Below, in pieces: positions 17,174 through 27,754 of a stretch of 64,000 nucleotides of DNA. Made by a program: the position numbers and the translations under genes. The notes under the pieces are model-generated. The model saw only the letters and a program-made list of their open reading frames with translations. It was not told the origin of the DNA and did not search any database. The stretch covers positions 4,532,501 through 4,596,500 of the forward strand of contig NZ_CP021913.1 in NCBI RefSeq assembly GCF_002814095.1, given 5' to 3'. How positions within the stretch are numbered: position 1 is the first letter of the stretch; each line of letters begins with the position of its first letter. The DNA comes from Sagittula sp. P11 (lineage in GTDB: Bacteria > Pseudomonadota > Alphaproteobacteria > Rhodobacterales > Rhodobacteraceae).

Positions 17174-18504
<1,331 letters not shown>

Positions 18505-18541
18505 GTACACCTCACTTCAAATGCCGATGACGGGTGGCCCG

Positions 18542-20302
18542 TCATTCGGCTGCTTCCGATGCCGCGTTCAGAACGGGCAATTGCATTTCAAACACCGCGC
18601 CGCCGTCCTCGCCGTTGCGCGCGGTCAGGCGTCCGCCCAGCTCCGACACGATTCCCGACGAGATCGCCAGACCCAGCCCGACCCCGTCGCCCGGGGCCTT
18701 GGTCGTATAGAACGGCTCGAACAGGGCATCGAGATCCTCGATCCCGTCGCCGTTGTCCCGCACGCTCAATGTCGCGGTCTCTCCTGCTGCCAAGATAATC
18801 TCGACCTGCGGATCGTCCACTGACTTGGTGGCATCCAGCGCGTTGCGCAAGAGGTTCACGAGGACCTGCTCGATCCGCATCCGGTCGCCCATGACCTTCA
18901 CGGGCGAGTCCGGCAGCAGCCGCGTGATCTTCACGCGGCGCGATTTCAGCTGCGGTTCCATCATCGACAGCGAAGAGGCCAGCGCCTCCCCCATGTCGAC
19001 CGGGCTGAAGGTCTCCTGCCCCTTGCGGGCGAAGCCCTTGAGCTGCCGGGTGATCGCGCCCATCCGCTCGATCAGGTCGTCGATCCGGTGGAAGGCGGTC
19101 AGCGCCTCGTCCGGCCGGTTGCGCCGCAGGAGCAGCCGCGCGCCCGCAAGGTAGGTCTTCATCGCGGCGAGCGGCTGGTTCAATTCGTGGCTGACGGCCG
19201 CCGACATTTCGCCAAGCGCGGCGAGCTTCGAGGACTGCGCCAGCGACTGCTCCGCCACGGCAAGGTTCTTCTGCACCTTCTCGCGTTCCGCGATCTCGCG
19301 CTGGAGCCGGGCGTTCAGCGCCCGCAGCTCGTTTGCGTCCCGCTGGAACAGCGCCATCCGCAGCGCCGTCTTGCGCGAGAGCGCGTAGAACACCAGCGCC
19401 GCGAGGATCGCGAAGCCCATGATTTCCAACGCCAAAACCGCGTTCACCCGTTCGCGCACGCTGGAATAGGTGGTGAAGGTCGACAGCGTCCAGCCACGGA
19501 ACGGGATGCGCCCGTCGATCCTGAGCACCGCGTCGCCGCGCAGGTAGGCGTCGGCCGTGCTGGCGGTCCAGTCGGCGGCGGCGGCGATGGCCCGTTCGAT
19601 GGCGCCGTCGTCGCTCTGCTGTTCCAGCGCCTCTTCAGGGGTCATGCCGCGCCAGCGCGGTTCCGTCGCCAGCACGATCACCCCGCTGGAGTTGGTCACC
19701 ATGACAGCGTCCGAGATCCCGGCCCAGGCGCGTTCGAACTTCGCCAGGTCGACCTCCACCACGATCACGCCCACCGTGTCGCCGCCCGATTCCATCCGCC
19801 GGGAATAGGTGAAGCGGAAGCCCCCGGCCTCGCGCTCGATCTCGGTAAAGACGGTCGCGTTGGTGCGCACCGCATCGAGGAAATAGGGCGCCGTCCGGTG
19901 GCTTTCGCCCAGCCGGTTGCGGTCTGTCGCGGCCACGCTGCGCCCCTCGCGGTCCAGAAGCATGAGCGAAGCGGCGCCGATTTCGTCCACGAAAGAGATC
20001 AGCCGCTGCGAGGACTGGGCATAATCCTGCGCATTGAGCGCGTCGATCAGCGCCTTGTCGCGGGCCAGAAGCTCCGGCACGATGGCGTTGCGCCGCAGTT
20101 CCGAGATCAGGTTGCCGGAATAGAGCGCCAGCCGCAGCTCCGCCCGGTTGCGCGTCGTCTCGGTGAAGCGCTCGGTCAGCAGCCAGTTGGTCACCCAGAC
20201 AGTGCCGACCGCCCCCATGAGCAGCAGCACTAGGGCGATCCGCGCGCGGCCCGAAAACGGGCCCGCACGGCGCAACGTTGGCGAAGTGTCCTTGGCGACC
20301 AT
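18542..20302 (-). CDS. dctB: DctB-type C4-dicarboxylate sensor histidine kinase
   Basis: This roughly 586-residue membrane kinase has a first helix IALVLLLMGAVGTVWVTNWLL, a periplasmic sensor of the DctB/PAS-like type (with RDKALIDALNAQ, DREGRSVAATDRNRLGESHRTAPYFLDAV and FTYSRRMESGG), and a second helix near residue 295. A coiled coil leads to the H box SHELNQPLAAMKTYLAGA, and the ATPase domain has the N, G1 (DNGDGI) and G2 (GVGLGLAIS) boxes. It phosphorylates DctD, whose gene begins 37 bases downstream. The ATG at 20302 was chosen; a TTG at 20338 would add 12 residues and lies two bases from the purQ stop. No dctPQM transporter genes are in the window. Confidence 0.85.
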   Translation of the reverse strand: MVAKDTSPTLRRAGPFSGRARIALVLLLMGAVGTVWVTNWLLTERFTETTRNRAELRLALYSGNLISELRRNAIVPELLARDKALIDALNAQDYAQSSQRLISFVDEIGAASLMLLDREGRSVAATDRNRLGESHRTAPYFLDAVRTNATVFTEIEREAGGFRFTYSRRMESGGDTVGVIVVEVDLAKFERAWAGISDAVMVTNSSGVIVLATEPRWRGMTPEEALEQQSDDGAIERAIAAAADWTASTADAYLRGDAVLRIDGRIPFRGWTLSTFTTYSSVRERVNAVLALEIMGFAILAALVFYALSRKTALRMALFQRDANELRALNARLQREIAEREKVQKNLAVAEQSLAQSSKLAALGEMSAAVSHELNQPLAAMKTYLAGARLLLRRNRPDEALTAFHRIDDLIERMGAITRQLKGFARKGQETFSPVDMGEALASSLSMMEPQLKSRRVKITRLLPDSPVKVMGDRMRIEQVLVNLLRNALDATKSVDDPQVEIILAAGETATLSVRDNGDGIEDLDALFEPFYTTKAPGDGVGLGLAISSGIVSELGGRLTARNGEDGGAVFEMQLPVLNAASEAAE

Positions 20303-20339
20303 GCCGCGCAGGATAGGCTGACGCGGTTGTGCGCTCAAG

Positions 20340-21005
20340 TCAGGCTGCGGTCAGGGCACCGGTCAGATGGGCGAAAAGGCGCGCACCGTCCTCGTTGCCG
20401 TGGGCGGCTTCCGCCGCCCGCTCCGGGTGCGGCATCATGCCCAGCACGCGGCGGTTCTCCGACAGGACCCCCGCGATGTCGCGGGCCGACCCGTTCGGGT
20501 TGTCGGTGTAGCGGAAAGCCACGCGGCCCTCGCCCTCCAGCATGTCGAGCGTCTTGTCGTCGGCGAAATAGTTGCCGTCGTGATGCGCGATCGGCAGCGC
20601 CAGCGTGCTGTCCGCGCCATAGCCGTCGGTGTAGACGCTCTCGCCCTCGACCTTCAGCCCGATGGTGCGGCAGATGTACTTCAGCCCGGCGTTGCGCAGC
20701 AGCGCGCCGGGCAGCAGGCCGGTCTCCGTCAGCACCTGGAAGCCGTTGCAGACGCCAAGCACGTAGCCGCCCCGCTCGCCATGCGCGCGCACCGCGCCGA
20801 TGATCGGGGCATTGGCCGCGATGGCGCCGCAGCGCAGGTAGTCGCCGAAGGAGAAGCCCCCCGGCACGCCGACGATGTCGACGCCCTGCGGCAGGGCCGT
20901 GTCCTTGTGCCAGACCATCTCGACCGAGAGGCCGGCGTTCTCGAAGGCGCAGGCCATGTCGCGGTCGCAGTTCGATCCCGGGAAGACGATCACGGCGGCT
21001 TTCAT
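20340..21005 (-). CDS. purQ: Phosphoribosylformylglycinamidine synthase subunit I (glutaminase)
   Basis: This 221-residue class I glutamine amidotransferase supplies ammonia to PurL in step four of purine synthesis. The nucleophile is Cys86 in [10 protein letters not shown]; the His and Glu of the triad are in [10 protein letters not shown] near residues 193-195. PGSNCDRD at the N terminus and [13 protein letters not shown] are typical. The ATG at 21005 is preceded by GGAAAGGAC. The PurS partner gene lies 2.3 kb upstream with a chemotaxis receptor gene between them, which is an unusual split. PurL itself is outside the window. Confidence 0.93.
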   Translation of the reverse strand: MKAAVIVFPGSNCDRDMACAFENAGLSVEMVWHKDTALPQGVDIVGVPGGFSFGDYLRCGAIAANAPIIGAVRAHGERGGYVLGVCNGFQVLTETGLLPGALLRNAGLKYICRTIGLKVEGESVYTDGYGADSTLALPIAHHDGNYFADDKTLDMLEGEGRVAFRYTDNPNGSARDIAGVLSENRRVLGMMPHPERAAEAAHGNEDGARLFAHLTGALTAA

Positions 21006-21136
21006 CGGCAGTCCTTTCCACGCGGGGTCGGGTCCGGCGCAGGGACCCGTCTGAGAGACAGGGCACGGCACCGACTCGGCGGTCCGGCCACTCTGGTTCG
21101 CGCGCTTCCTAGCACAATTGCCGGACAATGGAATGC

Positions 21137-21163
21137 CCGGGACGCAGGCTGTGCGCGTCCCGG
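21137..21163. other. Hairpin between the chemotaxis receptor gene and purQ
   Basis: Perfect nine-base arms CCGGGACGC and GCGTCCCGG enclose a nine-base loop, without a T run on either strand. It lies between the receptor stop and the purQ start and may shape the message between the two. Confidence 0.45.
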
Positions 21164-21196
21164 ACGTGCGGCATCGTCAGGCTGCCTCGGGATGCG

Positions 21197-23200
21197 TCAG
21201 AATTCCTCTTCCCAGCCCTGGCTCGTGGCGACGCCGCCCCTTGGTGCCGGTGCGTGTTTGGGCGCGGGCCGTTCGTTCACCGCCACCTTGCGGACCTCGG
21301 GCGCGGGTCGTTCCGGGGCCTGCGGCGCCGCGTCCTCCCACGATCCGGAAGTCCCGGCCTCGACCACCGCCGGTTTCGCCGCCTTCGGCTTCGACACCGG
21401 CAAGCTGGCCGCCCCGCCGGACTGCCCGCCCAGCCGCGGACCGCCGTGGTGGAACAGCCCCATGCTTTCCGACAGTTGCTCCGCCTCGATGTTCAGGCTC
21501 TGCCCCGCGGCGTTCAGCTCCTCGACGATGGCGGCGTTCTCCTGCGTGGCACCTTCCAGCCGCTGCACGCCCTCGTTGATGTCAGCCAGCCCGTCCGCCT
21601 GCACGCGCACCGCCCCGGCGATATTGGAAATCAGCTGGCCAAGGCTTTCCACCTGCTCCTGCACCTCGCTCAGCGATGTGCCCGTCTTCTGCACCAGCCG
21701 GCTGCCCTCGCTCACCTCCGCGCCCGAGGCGAGGATCAACGCCTTGATCTCCTGCGCGGAATTGGCCGCCGTCTGGGCCAACCCCCGCACCTCGGAGGCG
21801 ACCACGGCAAAGCCCTTGCCCGCCTCCCCGGCCCGCGCCGCCTCCACACCCGCGTTCAGCGCCAGAAGGTTGGTCTGGAAGGCGATGTCGTCGATGGCGG
21901 TGATGATCTGGTTGATCTTGTCCGACGCCTCCTCGATCCGGTTGATCGCGGCGATGGCGTCGCGCACCACCTGCCCGCTCTCGTCCGACAGCTCGCGCGA
22001 CCGGGCGGCCAGGCCGTTCGCCTGTTCCACGTTGTCGGCGATCTCGCGGCTGGTGGAGGTCAGGCTGTTCAGCGCCTCCGCCGACTGCATCAGCGTCGCC
22101 GCCTGCAGTTCGACCCGGCGGGCCAGTTCGTCGGAGGTGGTGCCGATCTCCGACGCGGCGGAGCGCACGTTCGCCGCCACGCCATCGGCCTGCTGGAGCG
22201 CGTCGGCCAAGCTCTTCATGCCGTTGTCGAAATCGCGACGGAGGGCGGCGTATTCCGCGGGCACCGAATCCATCTCGATCCGCGCGGTCAGGTCGCGCTT
22301 CGACAGCGTCTCCAGCCCTTTGCGCATGGCGGCCACGACGCGGTCCTGGATGACGCGCGCCTCCGCGCTGCGGGCCTCGGCGGCGCGGGCGTCCTTCAGC
22401 TGCTGGCGGAAATCCTCGACCACCTGCGCCGTGGTGCCCAGTTCGTCCGGGCGGTCGGTGTGCGGCACCGGCTCCTCCAGCTCTCCGTCGGCCATCGATT
22501 CGAGCCGCGCGGTGATCTGCGACATCGGGCGCAGGGCCCAGCCCAGCATCATCAGCATCGCAATGATGCCGCCGACGACGGCCAGAGCAGAGGCCCCGAG
22601 GCCGATCAGCATCCGCTCCGTCACCTTCTTTTCGACCGCGCCGCGGTCGACGCCCACGTAGAGGATGCCGATCACGTTGTCATCGGCGTCGAGAACGGGC
22701 TGGTAGACCGTGAAATAGGGCTTGCCGAGGATCACCGCCTCCCCCCGGAAGGTCTGCCGCTCCAGCATTCGGGCGTGCACCGGGTTGTCCTTGCCCAGCC
22801 AGGTGCCCACGGCGCGCGATCCGTCCGGCTTCACGATGTTGGTGGTGCGGCGGATGAAATCGCCCTCTTCCGGCACCCATTCGAAAAGCGTCGCCGTCTC
22901 GCCCGAAATCCGGCCCACCGTGTCGATCAGGTCGTGCGTCTCGGGCACCGTGAGCCCGTCCCAGCGCACCGCCGCGATGCTGCCGTCCTCGGCCAGGTCC
23001 ACGTCGATCCCCGGGAAATGGTCCATGAACTCGAAGACCAGCACCCGCAGGGAGGCATTCTGCCGGGTCTGCGCCGCCTCCACCGTGCTGTTGCGGCTCT
23101 GGATCTCGAAGGCGAAGAAAAGCCCCCCGCAGACCAGCATAAGCAGCGCGGTGAAACCCGCGGCCAGGGTGATTCTCAGGGATTTGCTAAGCCTGCGCAT
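21197..23200 (-). CDS. Methyl-accepting chemotaxis protein with periplasmic Cache-type sensor
   Basis: This 667-residue receptor has an N-terminal membrane helix (about 9-31), a periplasmic Cache-type domain of about 170 residues (with [22 protein letters not shown] and [27 protein letters not shown]), a second helix near 205-230, HAMP, and a long helical signalling domain. The hairpin tip has the conserved [20 protein letters not shown] region. The C terminus ends in WEEEF, a possible variant of the CheR/CheB docking pentapeptide. The ATG at 23200 has GGAGA five bases before it. No che genes are near, and the gene sits between purS and purQ. Confidence 0.9.
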   Translation of the reverse strand: MRRLSKSLRITLAAGFTALLMLVCGGLFFAFEIQSRNSTVEAAQTRQNASLRVLVFEFMDHFPGIDVDLAEDGSIAAVRWDGLTVPETHDLIDTVGRISGETATLFEWVPEEGDFIRRTTNIVKPDGSRAVGTWLGKDNPVHARMLERQTFRGEAVILGKPYFTVYQPVLDADDNVIGILYVGVDRGAVEKKVTERMLIGLGASALAVVGGIIAMLMMLGWALRPMSQITARLESMADGELEEPVPHTDRPDELGTTAQVVEDFRQQLKDARAAEARSAEARVIQDRVVAAMRKGLETLSKRDLTARIEMDSVPAEYAALRRDFDNGMKSLADALQQADGVAANVRSAASEIGTTSDELARRVELQAATLMQSAEALNSLTSTSREIADNVEQANGLAARSRELSDESGQVVRDAIAAINRIEEASDKINQIITAIDDIAFQTNLLALNAGVEAARAGEAGKGFAVVASEVRGLAQTAANSAQEIKALILASGAEVSEGSRLVQKTGTSLSEVQEQVESLGQLISNIAGAVRVQADGLADINEGVQRLEGATQENAAIVEELNAAGQSLNIEAEQLSESMGLFHHGGPRLGGQSGGAASLPVSKPKAAKPAVVEAGTSGSWEDAAPQAPERPAPEVRKVAVNERPAPKHAPAPRGGVATSQGWEEEF

Positions 23201-23346
23201 GTCTGTCTCCAGCCTGGTGGATGCCATGGCTGGATTGCACGCAAACCTTTAAGCGCAGGTTGCCGGCCCCTCTCCGGCGCCGACAAAATTCGAAAAAATC
23301 GAGTCAGATCGACCCAATGGACCGCGCCCGAAACGGCGCGCCCGGG

Positions 23347-23577
23347 TCAGAGCATCTCGATCCGGTAGCTCTCGATCACCGTGTTGGCGAGCAGCTTCTC
23401 GCACATCTCGGTCACGGTCGCCTCGGACGTGCCGTCGGCCAGCTCCAGCTCGATGACCTTGCCCTGGCGCACGCCCTGCACGCCGTCGAAGCCGAGGGCG
23501 CCAAGCGCGTGGCGCACCGCCTCGCCCTGCGGATCCAGAACCCCGGTCTTGAGCATCACGAACACGCGCACCTTCAT
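23347..23577 (-). CDS. purS: Phosphoribosylformylglycinamidine synthase subunit PurS
   Basis: This 76-residue protein has the PurS pattern KVRVFVMLKTGVLDPQGEAV, then FDGVQGVRQGKVIELEL and a C-terminal MCEKLLANTVIESYRIE. PurS bridges PurL and PurQ in the formylglycinamidine synthase complex. Two ATGs are possible: 23586, directly abutting the GAGGGG, and 23577, nine bases after it; the second gives the usual PurS N terminus. It is followed by the chemotaxis receptor gene on the same strand, and upstream of it lies a secreted protease gene, not purC. Confidence 0.9.
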   Translation of the reverse strand: MKVRVFVMLKTGVLDPQGEAVRHALGALGFDGVQGVRQGKVIELELADGTSEATVTEMCEKLLANTVIESYRIEML

Positions 23578-23673
23578 CTCGGTCATCCCCTCATGTGGTC
23601 ATGGCCCGGACCCCGTCCGGCCTTGCGGGGGGTGGAACGACATCGCGGGCGGAAATGCAAGCAGGAAAGGCGC

Positions 23674-25779
23674 TCATTCGCGGTTGCCCTGCCGCAGGAC
23701 GGTCCCTGCGTCGGGTTCGATGACGAAACCGCCGCCCGCGTTGCCCGCCAGATCGTTGGCCTCATAGGTGCCGCCGCCGCCCTCCCGGATGCGGATCGCG
23801 GCGTGGACATTGCCCCGGAAGGTGTTGCCGCGCACGATCAGCCGGCCCCTGCCCTTGACCGAGAGCCCGTGAAAGGCGTTGCCGTCCAGATGGTTGTCCT
23901 GAAGGACGCCGCCGCCGCCGGAATGCACGTAGATGCCCGATTGCGCGCCGTCGCGGATGTCGTTGCCGAAGACCTCGGGTGCGGCGCCCTCGCGGATCTC
24001 CACCCCGGCCATGGCGGTGCCGGAGATGCGGTTGCCCTCGATCCGGGCGGTGGCGCCATCGGTGACCATGATGCCGCTCTGCCCGCCGCCGCGGATGACG
24101 TTGCCGCGCACATCGGGCCGGGCGCTGGCCACCAGTTCGATGCCCGCAAGCCCGTTGCCCTCGATCCGGTTGTCCTCGTAAACACCGCCGCCGCCCGCGG
24201 TCACGAGGATGCCGGACCCGCGCCCGTCGAGGAAGGCGTTGCCGCGCACCTCCGGCCGGGCATCGCGGCCCGCCTCGAACCCCGCAAGATGTGCGCCCCG
24301 GACCTCGTTATCCTCGACGACAGGCGCGCCGCCCTCCACGAGAATGCCCCGCGCCGCGCCCGCGAGAACCGTGTTGCGGCGCAGGACCGAGCCCCGGTCG
24401 TCGCGCAGGCGCACCGCTGCCAGACCGTCGCTGTCGATGGTCGTGCGCTCCAGCGTCAGGGCGCCGCGCGTCACCTCCACCGCCGCCGAGGCGCTGTCCC
24501 GGTGGCGGATCGTGATGCCGTCCATGCCGCCGCCCGTGGCCGTCCAGACCACCGCCGGGCTGCCTTCGGCGAGGAGCACCACCTCGCCCGGCGCGCCCCG
24601 CCCGACGATGGAAAGCGGGCGGGAGACCTCGATCCCGCCGCGATAGGTGCCGGGGTAAAGCTCGATCACCGCGCCCTCGGAGGCGGCGCGAAGGGCCTGG
24701 GCCAGATCGGTGTAGCCACCGCCGCCCGCCGCATCGACCACCAGCGCACCGGGGGCTTGAGGCGTCCGCGCTGGCCCGGCCTGCGTGCACTCCCGCGCCG
24801 CCTGCCGCCGCGCCATCCCGGCGAAGACATGGCCGCCGCAGGCATCCAGATAGGCCTCGTAACCCGCGCAACCCACCCTGCGCGCCTCTTGCCAGAGAGT
24901 GCTGCACTGCGCCCCGTCCGGCGTGGCGGGCGGCTGCGGCGTGCCTGTGCCGTCCGCGGCGCGCAGCACCGTGCTGGCGGCGAGGATCGCGCGCATCGGG
25001 ATCGCCATGTTATAACCGCTGCGGCTGTCGCCCGCGTGGTGCAGCCCGACGACCCGCTTGTCGGTCAGCCGCATGACCGGCGAGCCGGAGTTGCCGCCGA
25101 GCGTGTCGCAGGAGTGCATGAGCTTGCCTTCGCGCGACACCGCTGGCGTCGCCGCCGCGCACCCCTCGCGCGAGATGTGCTGCGCCTGCCCCTGCGGGTG
25201 GCCGATGATCCAGAGGAACTCGCCGCTTTCGGGATCGGCATCGGCCAGCTCCATGATGCCGTAACGGTCTTCGGGCGCGCCGCGCACCGTCAGGACGGAG
25301 TAATCGAGCGCGCGGCTGGTCTCCACGATCTCGGCGGCGACCTCGAACAACTCGACCTGCTCGACATTGCCGGGGTCGACGTAGCCCAGCACAAGTTGCG
25401 CCGCCTCGAGCCCGCTGTCCGCCCCGGCCGGATCGCCGTCCATCCCCTGCACGCAGTGGTGGTTGGTCAGGATGTGCCCGCCGCCGACAAGGAAGGCGGT
25501 GCAGAAGCCGGTCCTGCCATCGCGGAACTTCATGTCGAGCCGCCCCACGGGCCGCCCGAGCCGCACCACCGGGCTGGCGGCGCCGTAGCCGATCACCGGC
25601 TCGTTCTGGTAGTTGCCGAAGGCCTGTTCCAGCACCGGGCCGCCCGCGCTCTGCCGCGGCTGGATCACGATGCGCCCGAAGTCCGCCGGATCGAAGGCGG
25701 CGGGCCCCTCCTGCGCCGGGACGGCCGTGGCCGCGAGGAGGAGCCAGAGGGCGGCGGCGCGGCGGGCGATCTGCGGCAT
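23674..25779 (-). CDS. Secreted trypsin-like serine protease fused to a right-handed beta-helix domain
   Basis: This 701-residue protein has a signal peptide (AAALWLLLAATAVPAQ, cleavage near residue 22). Residues about 60-290 form a chymotrypsin-fold protease with the full triad: His108 in LTNHHCV, Asp159 in RALDYSVL and Ser231 in GGNSGSPV. Residues about 330-690 contain some 15 short repeats of the NosD/pectate-lyase beta-helix type, such as IEGNGLAGIEL, RGNVIRGGGQSGIMV and ISGTAMAGVEI. The helix could bind a polysaccharide or protein surface and direct the protease. The fusion of these two domains is uncommon. No strong ribosome-binding site is seen before the ATG at 25779. The gene interrupts the purC-purS order. 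Confidence 0.82.
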   Translation of the reverse strand: MPQIARRAAALWLLLAATAVPAQEGPAAFDPADFGRIVIQPRQSAGGPVLEQAFGNYQNEPVIGYGAASPVVRLGRPVGRLDMKFRDGRTGFCTAFLVGGGHILTNHHCVQGMDGDPAGADSGLEAAQLVLGYVDPGNVEQVELFEVAAEIVETSRALDYSVLTVRGAPEDRYGIMELADADPESGEFLWIIGHPQGQAQHISREGCAAATPAVSREGKLMHSCDTLGGNSGSPVMRLTDKRVVGLHHAGDSRSGYNMAIPMRAILAASTVLRAADGTGTPQPPATPDGAQCSTLWQEARRVGCAGYEAYLDACGGHVFAGMARRQAARECTQAGPARTPQAPGALVVDAAGGGGYTDLAQALRAASEGAVIELYPGTYRGGIEVSRPLSIVGRGAPGEVVLLAEGSPAVVWTATGGGMDGITIRHRDSASAAVEVTRGALTLERTTIDSDGLAAVRLRDDRGSVLRRNTVLAGAARGILVEGGAPVVEDNEVRGAHLAGFEAGRDARPEVRGNAFLDGRGSGILVTAGGGGVYEDNRIEGNGLAGIELVASARPDVRGNVIRGGGQSGIMVTDGATARIEGNRISGTAMAGVEIREGAAPEVFGNDIRDGAQSGIYVHSGGGGVLQDNHLDGNAFHGLSVKGRGRLIVRGNTFRGNVHAAIRIREGGGGTYEANDLAGNAGGGFVIEPDAGTVLRQGNRE

Positions 25780-25923
25780 GGGAACGGGCCTGTGAATGCG
25801 GTTGCGGGAAAATGGCTGCGGGAAGGCTAACCCGAGGTACGTGGCGCGGCCAAGGGATGAATACCGGGTGTTGCGTGGCGGGTGTGGCGCGTGCGGTTTC
25901 GCTGCCTGCGGCAGCGATCCGCC

Positions 25924-25969
25924 GGGGGCGCTGCCCCCGGACCCCCGGAGTATTTCCGAAGCAAAGAAG
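25924..25969 (+). repeat. Dispersed intergenic repeat, copy 3 (diverged core)
   Basis: A GGGGGC-GCT-GCCCCC hairpin (25924-25938) is followed by GGACCCCCGGAGTATTTCC and GAAGCAAAGAAG. The hairpin and the GGACCCCC joint match copies 4 and 5, but the CCAAGATGAAG end is changed to AAGCAAAGAAG, a second core version. Confidence 0.7.
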
Positions 25970-25996
25970 CGGGGGTGTCTCCGGCTGGCGGGCATG

Positions 25997-26025
25997 GAAA
26001 AGGCGGCCCTTTTGCGGGCCGCCTT
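25997..26025 (-). terminator. Terminator of purC
   Basis: Arms AAGGCGGCCC (26000-26009) and GGGCCGCCTT (26016-26025). Read on the minus strand the stem is followed by a TTTT run, as expected for an intrinsic terminator about 80 bases after purC. Confidence 0.8.
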
Positions 26026-26105
26026 CTGTCCTTGGTCCCTTGGCCGGGCCGTCCGCTGTTGGCGCGGCGGCGCGGCGGGGGCGCGGGCGCCTGCGCGCCC
26101 TTGCC

Positions 26106-26867
26106 TCAGTTGATCAGCTTGGGCTTTGCCATGTGCGTGCTTTGCTTCGGCATGACACCCAGACGGCGCGCCACCTCGGTATAGGCGTCGGCAAGGTTGC
26201 CCAGGTCCTGGCGGAACACGTCCTTGTCGAGCTTCTGGCCGGTTTCGAGATCCCACAGACGGCACGAATCGGGCGAGATCTCGTCCGCCACGATCAGCCG
26301 CTGGTAATCGCCGTCGTAGACCCGCCCGATCTCGATCTTGAAGTCGACGAGCTTGATGCCCACGCCGTACATCAGGCCGGAAAGGTAGTCGTTCACCCGC
26401 AGAGCAAGGGCGAGGATGTCGTCCATGTCCTGCTGGCTGGCCCAGCCGAAGGCGGCGATGTGCTCTTCGGTGACCAGCGGGTCGCCCAGCTTGTCGTCCT
26501 TGTAGCAGTATTCCACGATCGGACGGGGAAGGGCCGTGCCCTCCTCGATGCCGAGGCGTTTCGAGAGCGAGCCCGCGGCGTAGTTGCGCACGATGATCTC
26601 GAGCGGGATGATCTCGACGGCGCGGACGAGCTGTTCGCGCATGTTGAGCCGCTTGATGAAGTGCGTGGGCACACCGACGTTGTTGAGGCCGGTCATGAAG
26701 AACTCGCTCAGGCGGTTGTTCAGCACGCCCTTGCCCTCGATCACGTCCTTCTTCTGCGCGTTGAAGGCGGTGGCGTCGTCCTTGAAATACTGGACGATCG
26801 TGCCCGGTTCCGGGCCTTCGTACAGGATCTTCGCCTTGCCTTCGTAAATCTTCTTGCGGCGTGCCAT
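26106..26867 (-). CDS. purC: Phosphoribosylaminoimidazole-succinocarboxamide synthase (SAICAR synthetase)
   Basis: This 253-residue enzyme joins CAIR and aspartate with ATP in purine synthesis. Family motifs are [13 protein letters not shown] at residues 6-18 (ATP-loop), [11 protein letters not shown], the conserved [17 protein letters not shown] near residue 95, and LVDFKIEIG and [12 protein letters not shown] near 180-205. Length and order agree with short-form bacterial PurC. The ATG at 26867 is preceded by AAAGGGG. A terminator-like hairpin lies in its leader and a real terminator after the stop, so purC may be expressed on its own although purS follows further downstream. Confidence 0.95.
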   Translation of the reverse strand: MARRKKIYEGKAKILYEGPEPGTIVQYFKDDATAFNAQKKDVIEGKGVLNNRLSEFFMTGLNNVGVPTHFIKRLNMREQLVRAVEIIPLEIIVRNYAAGSLSKRLGIEEGTALPRPIVEYCYKDDKLGDPLVTEEHIAAFGWASQQDMDDILALALRVNDYLSGLMYGVGIKLVDFKIEIGRVYDGDYQRLIVADEISPDSCRLWDLETGQKLDKDVFRQDLGNLADAYTEVARRLGVMPKQSTHMAKPKLIN

Positions 26868-27204
26868 GGGGCCCCTTTCACAAACGGGAAAACCGCGCTC
26901 GGGGCGCGGTGCTTGCCCGTCGTCATACGACGCCCGCGCCAGCGCCGCAAGTGCCGCCACGTCGCGAACGGGGCGTTCCCCGCGCCCCCGCCCCGCGCGG
27001 GGCACAGGGCCGGAGGCCGGTGCCGGGACAGGATGTGCGCCGCGGGGCGCGCCGTTGGATCGCTTGTGTCAGGCCGGGGTTTTCCGCGCAGGATCGCCGT
27101 CGGTAGCGCAAAACCGGCGCCTGCGGGACCAACTGCCGCTTGCGCCGGGGCACGCGGGACGGCATACCCGTTCCCGACCCACTTTCCCCAAGGGAGCGAG
27201 AGCC
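26868..27204. other. Divergent intergenic region purC / DUF1476 gene
   Basis: This 337-base region contains no protein or tRNA gene. Promoters for both directions must lie here. It is extremely GC-rich in the middle (26985-27060). The only structure I can support is the leader hairpin near purC at 26888-26910. Confidence 0.55.
26888..26910 (-). promoter_or_regulatory. Terminator-like hairpin in the purC leader (possible attenuator)
   Basis: On the minus strand: ACCGCGC, five-base loop, GCGCGGT, then TTT. It is placed 20 bases before the purC start codon, where it could end transcription early or block the ribosome-binding site. The T run is short, so the effect is uncertain. Confidence 0.35.
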
Positions 27205-27522
27205 ATGACCACCTTCGATGACCGCGAGAACGCGTTCGAGAACAAGTACGCCCACGACCAGCAGATGCAGTTCAAGGCCGAGGCGCGCACCAACAAGCTT
27301 CTGGGCCTCTGGGCCGCGGAACTCCTGGGCAAGACCGGCGACGACGCCAATGCCTATGCCATCGAGGTCGTGAAGGCGGATTTCGAGGAAGCGGGCCATG
27401 ACGACGTGATCCGCAAGGTCGTGGCCGATCTGGGCGACAAGGCGACCGAGGACGAGATCCGCGCCAAGCGCTCCGCCCTCGTGGCCGTCGCCAAGGACCA
27501 GATCATGAAAGAGGCCGACTGA
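27205..27522 (+). CDS. DUF1476 family protein, zeta-type F1-ATPase inhibitor
   Basis: This 105-residue all-helical protein starts with the family signature TTFDDRENAFENKYAHDQ and continues LLGLWAAELLGK and YAIEVVKADFEEAGHDDVIRKV, with a charged C-terminal helix. In Paracoccus this family (PF07345) was identified as the zeta subunit that inhibits ATP hydrolysis by the F1 motor through its N-terminal segment. The ATG at 27205 follows AGGGAG at eight bases. It is divergent from purC, an arrangement common in Rhodobacteraceae, and ends at a strong terminator, so it is a single-gene transcript. Confidence 0.9.
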   Translation: MTTFDDRENAFENKYAHDQQMQFKAEARTNKLLGLWAAELLGKTGDDANAYAIEVVKADFEEAGHDDVIRKVVADLGDKATEDEIRAKRSALVAVAKDQIMKEAD

Positions 27523-27554
27523 CGGCCGGTCCCCGGTTTTCCGGCGGATTTCAG

Positions 27555-27592
27555 GGGCGCGCACGGTTCCGGCCGGCGCGCCCTTTTCTTTT
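27555..27592 (+). terminator. Terminator of the DUF1476 gene
   Basis: Arms GGGCGCGC (27555-27562) and GCGCGCCC (27576-27583) are followed by TTTTCTTTT. It lies 32 bases after the stop codon. Confidence 0.85.
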
Positions 27593-27754
27593 GTCGCTGG
27601 GGTAAAGTGGACCCGGCCCAAGCCCGCCCTGACCGGGGCGCGTTCACGACGCGCGCGATAATTCACCCGAATGGCGATATTCCGAAGCCTGCGTTAAGGT
27701 TTTGCGCCTAGCACCGTTGCCAGCGTGACACCGGGGGCGAGTGGAGCAGGCACA

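Larger units (their letters stand above)
25780..26105. other. Intergenic region between purC and the protease gene
   Basis: This 326-base stretch contains no gene. It holds copy 3 of the dispersed repeat (25924-25969) and the purC terminator (25997-26025). The protease promoter is expected at 25800-25920, but I see no clear -35/-10 pair. Confidence 0.6.

Noticed and set aside
23674-25000. Beta-helix repeats as a DNA repeat array or CRISPR
   Set aside because: The periodicity is at the protein level with variable codons; there are no identical repeats or spacers.
23221-25830. 869-codon plus-strand open frame opposite the protease/beta-helix gene
   Set aside because: Shadow frame; the minus strand has signal peptide, catalytic triad and ordered repeats.
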